Shown piece after piece: positions 47,051-47,187 of a stretch of DNA of 47,187 bases. The notes beneath the pieces were generated by a model, which saw nothing but the letters and a program-made list of their open reading frames with translations, did no database searches and had not been told where the DNA came from. The stretch comes from Prevotella sp. (lineage in GTDB: Bacteria > Bacteroidota > Bacteroidia > Bacteroidales > Bacteroidaceae), in assembly GCA_017443345.1 (NCBI GenBank), contig JAFSNR010000154.1, positions 1-47,187 on the forward strand. Reading direction: 5' to 3'. A program made the translations under genes and the position numbers. Position 1 is the first letter of the stretch. Each line of letters opens with the position of its first letter.

Positions 47051-47095
47051 CACTACATTTCTAAATCGCTACAAATTTACGGATTTTATGCGAGA

Positions 47096-47136
47096 CCTCC
47101 AAAGGGTTTTGTGAAAAAGTTTTTGGAGGCTTTTTC
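47096..47136 (+). terminator. Attenuator-like hairpin in the leader
   Basis: CCTCCAAA (47096-47103) pairs with TTTGGAGG (47122-47129), followed by CTTTTTC. It lies ~40 bases after the expected start of the 47043 promoter and before the next start codon, so it may truncate the transcript unless antitermination occurs. Confidence 0.6.
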
Positions 47137-47159
47137 AAGAAGTTTCACTAAAAAAATAT

Positions 47160-47187
47160 ATGAGTTATGAATGGTTTGGTAAGGATA
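47160..47187 (+). CDS. Start of a gene running off the right edge
   Basis: ATG at 47160 opens MSYEWFGKD and continues past the edge. It follows the promoter and hairpin just upstream. An alternative start is the ATG at 47167 in another frame. Too short to identify. Confidence 0.35.

Noticed and set aside
1-47187. CRISPR array, tRNA or rRNA genes, insertion sequences
   Set aside because: No regularly spaced repeats, cloverleaf-like sequences or transposase genes were recognised by eye.

Overview
This window is almost wholly the genome of a tailed, siphovirus-like phage (or prophage) of a Bacteroidales host. Three things point to that host. There are promoter motifs of the Bacteroides type (TAnnTTTG at -7, sometimes with TTTG at -33). 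Starts generally lack a clear Shine-Dalgarno site. Many proteins belong to families I know from Bacteroides/Prevotella phages. No integrase, tRNA or bacterial housekeeping gene was seen, so a temperate lifestyle cannot be decided here. Nearly every gene is on the + strand and tightly packed, often with ATGA-type overlaps.

Layout. Positions 1-5200 hold the end of a replication-initiator-like gene, an HNH endonuclease, two ParB-like proteins and a glycosyltransferase resembling the TET-associated (DNA base) glycosyltransferases. Positions 5200-13940 are an early/accessory region of mostly small genes. It holds a variable protein of a diversity-generating retroelement (DGR), a RarA/MgsA C-terminal-like protein, a TrpF-like TIM barrel, an ASCH-like protein, a Dam-type methylase and an HsdM-like methylase. 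Positions 14050-28950 are the packaging, head and tail module: TerS, TerL, portal, prohead protease, major capsid, connectors, tail tube and tape measure. Positions 28950-31260 form an inserted island with its own promoters and terminators, carrying HicA/HicB, a minus-strand ECF-like sigma factor with a small partner, and an SH3-like protein. Positions 31270-42812 encode distal tail proteins, ending in a 2772-residue fibre/adhesin. Positions 42840-44570 are the DGR core (terminators, promoter, template repeat, spacer RNA, reverse transcriptase). Positions 44700-46811 hold a small unknown gene and the lysis genes. The right edge is non-coding and highly structured, with a promoter firing rightward out of the window.

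The central system is the DGR. One template repeat (42944-43059) matches two variable repeats. One is at the C-terminus of the giant tail adhesin next to it. The other is in a 199-residue protein about 37 kb upstream, in the early region. Within the matched segments I count 13 differences from the template in the distant copy and 10 in the adjacent copy, and every one is at a template adenine. This is the signature of adenine-directed mutagenic retrohoming. One retroelement therefore appears to diversify both a virion adhesin and a small protein with no visible signal peptide.

A second unexplained system is a family of five ~80-bp elements (near 1626, 5840, 6475, 10991 and 30681), each placed ahead of a gene block. 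They share a GTYA-N6-GTTA direct repeat and TTTG (TTTT in one copy), followed after exactly 20 bp by GAACTTTA (GAAATTTA in one). They look like a phage-specific promoter set, perhaps read with help from the phage-encoded sigma factor.
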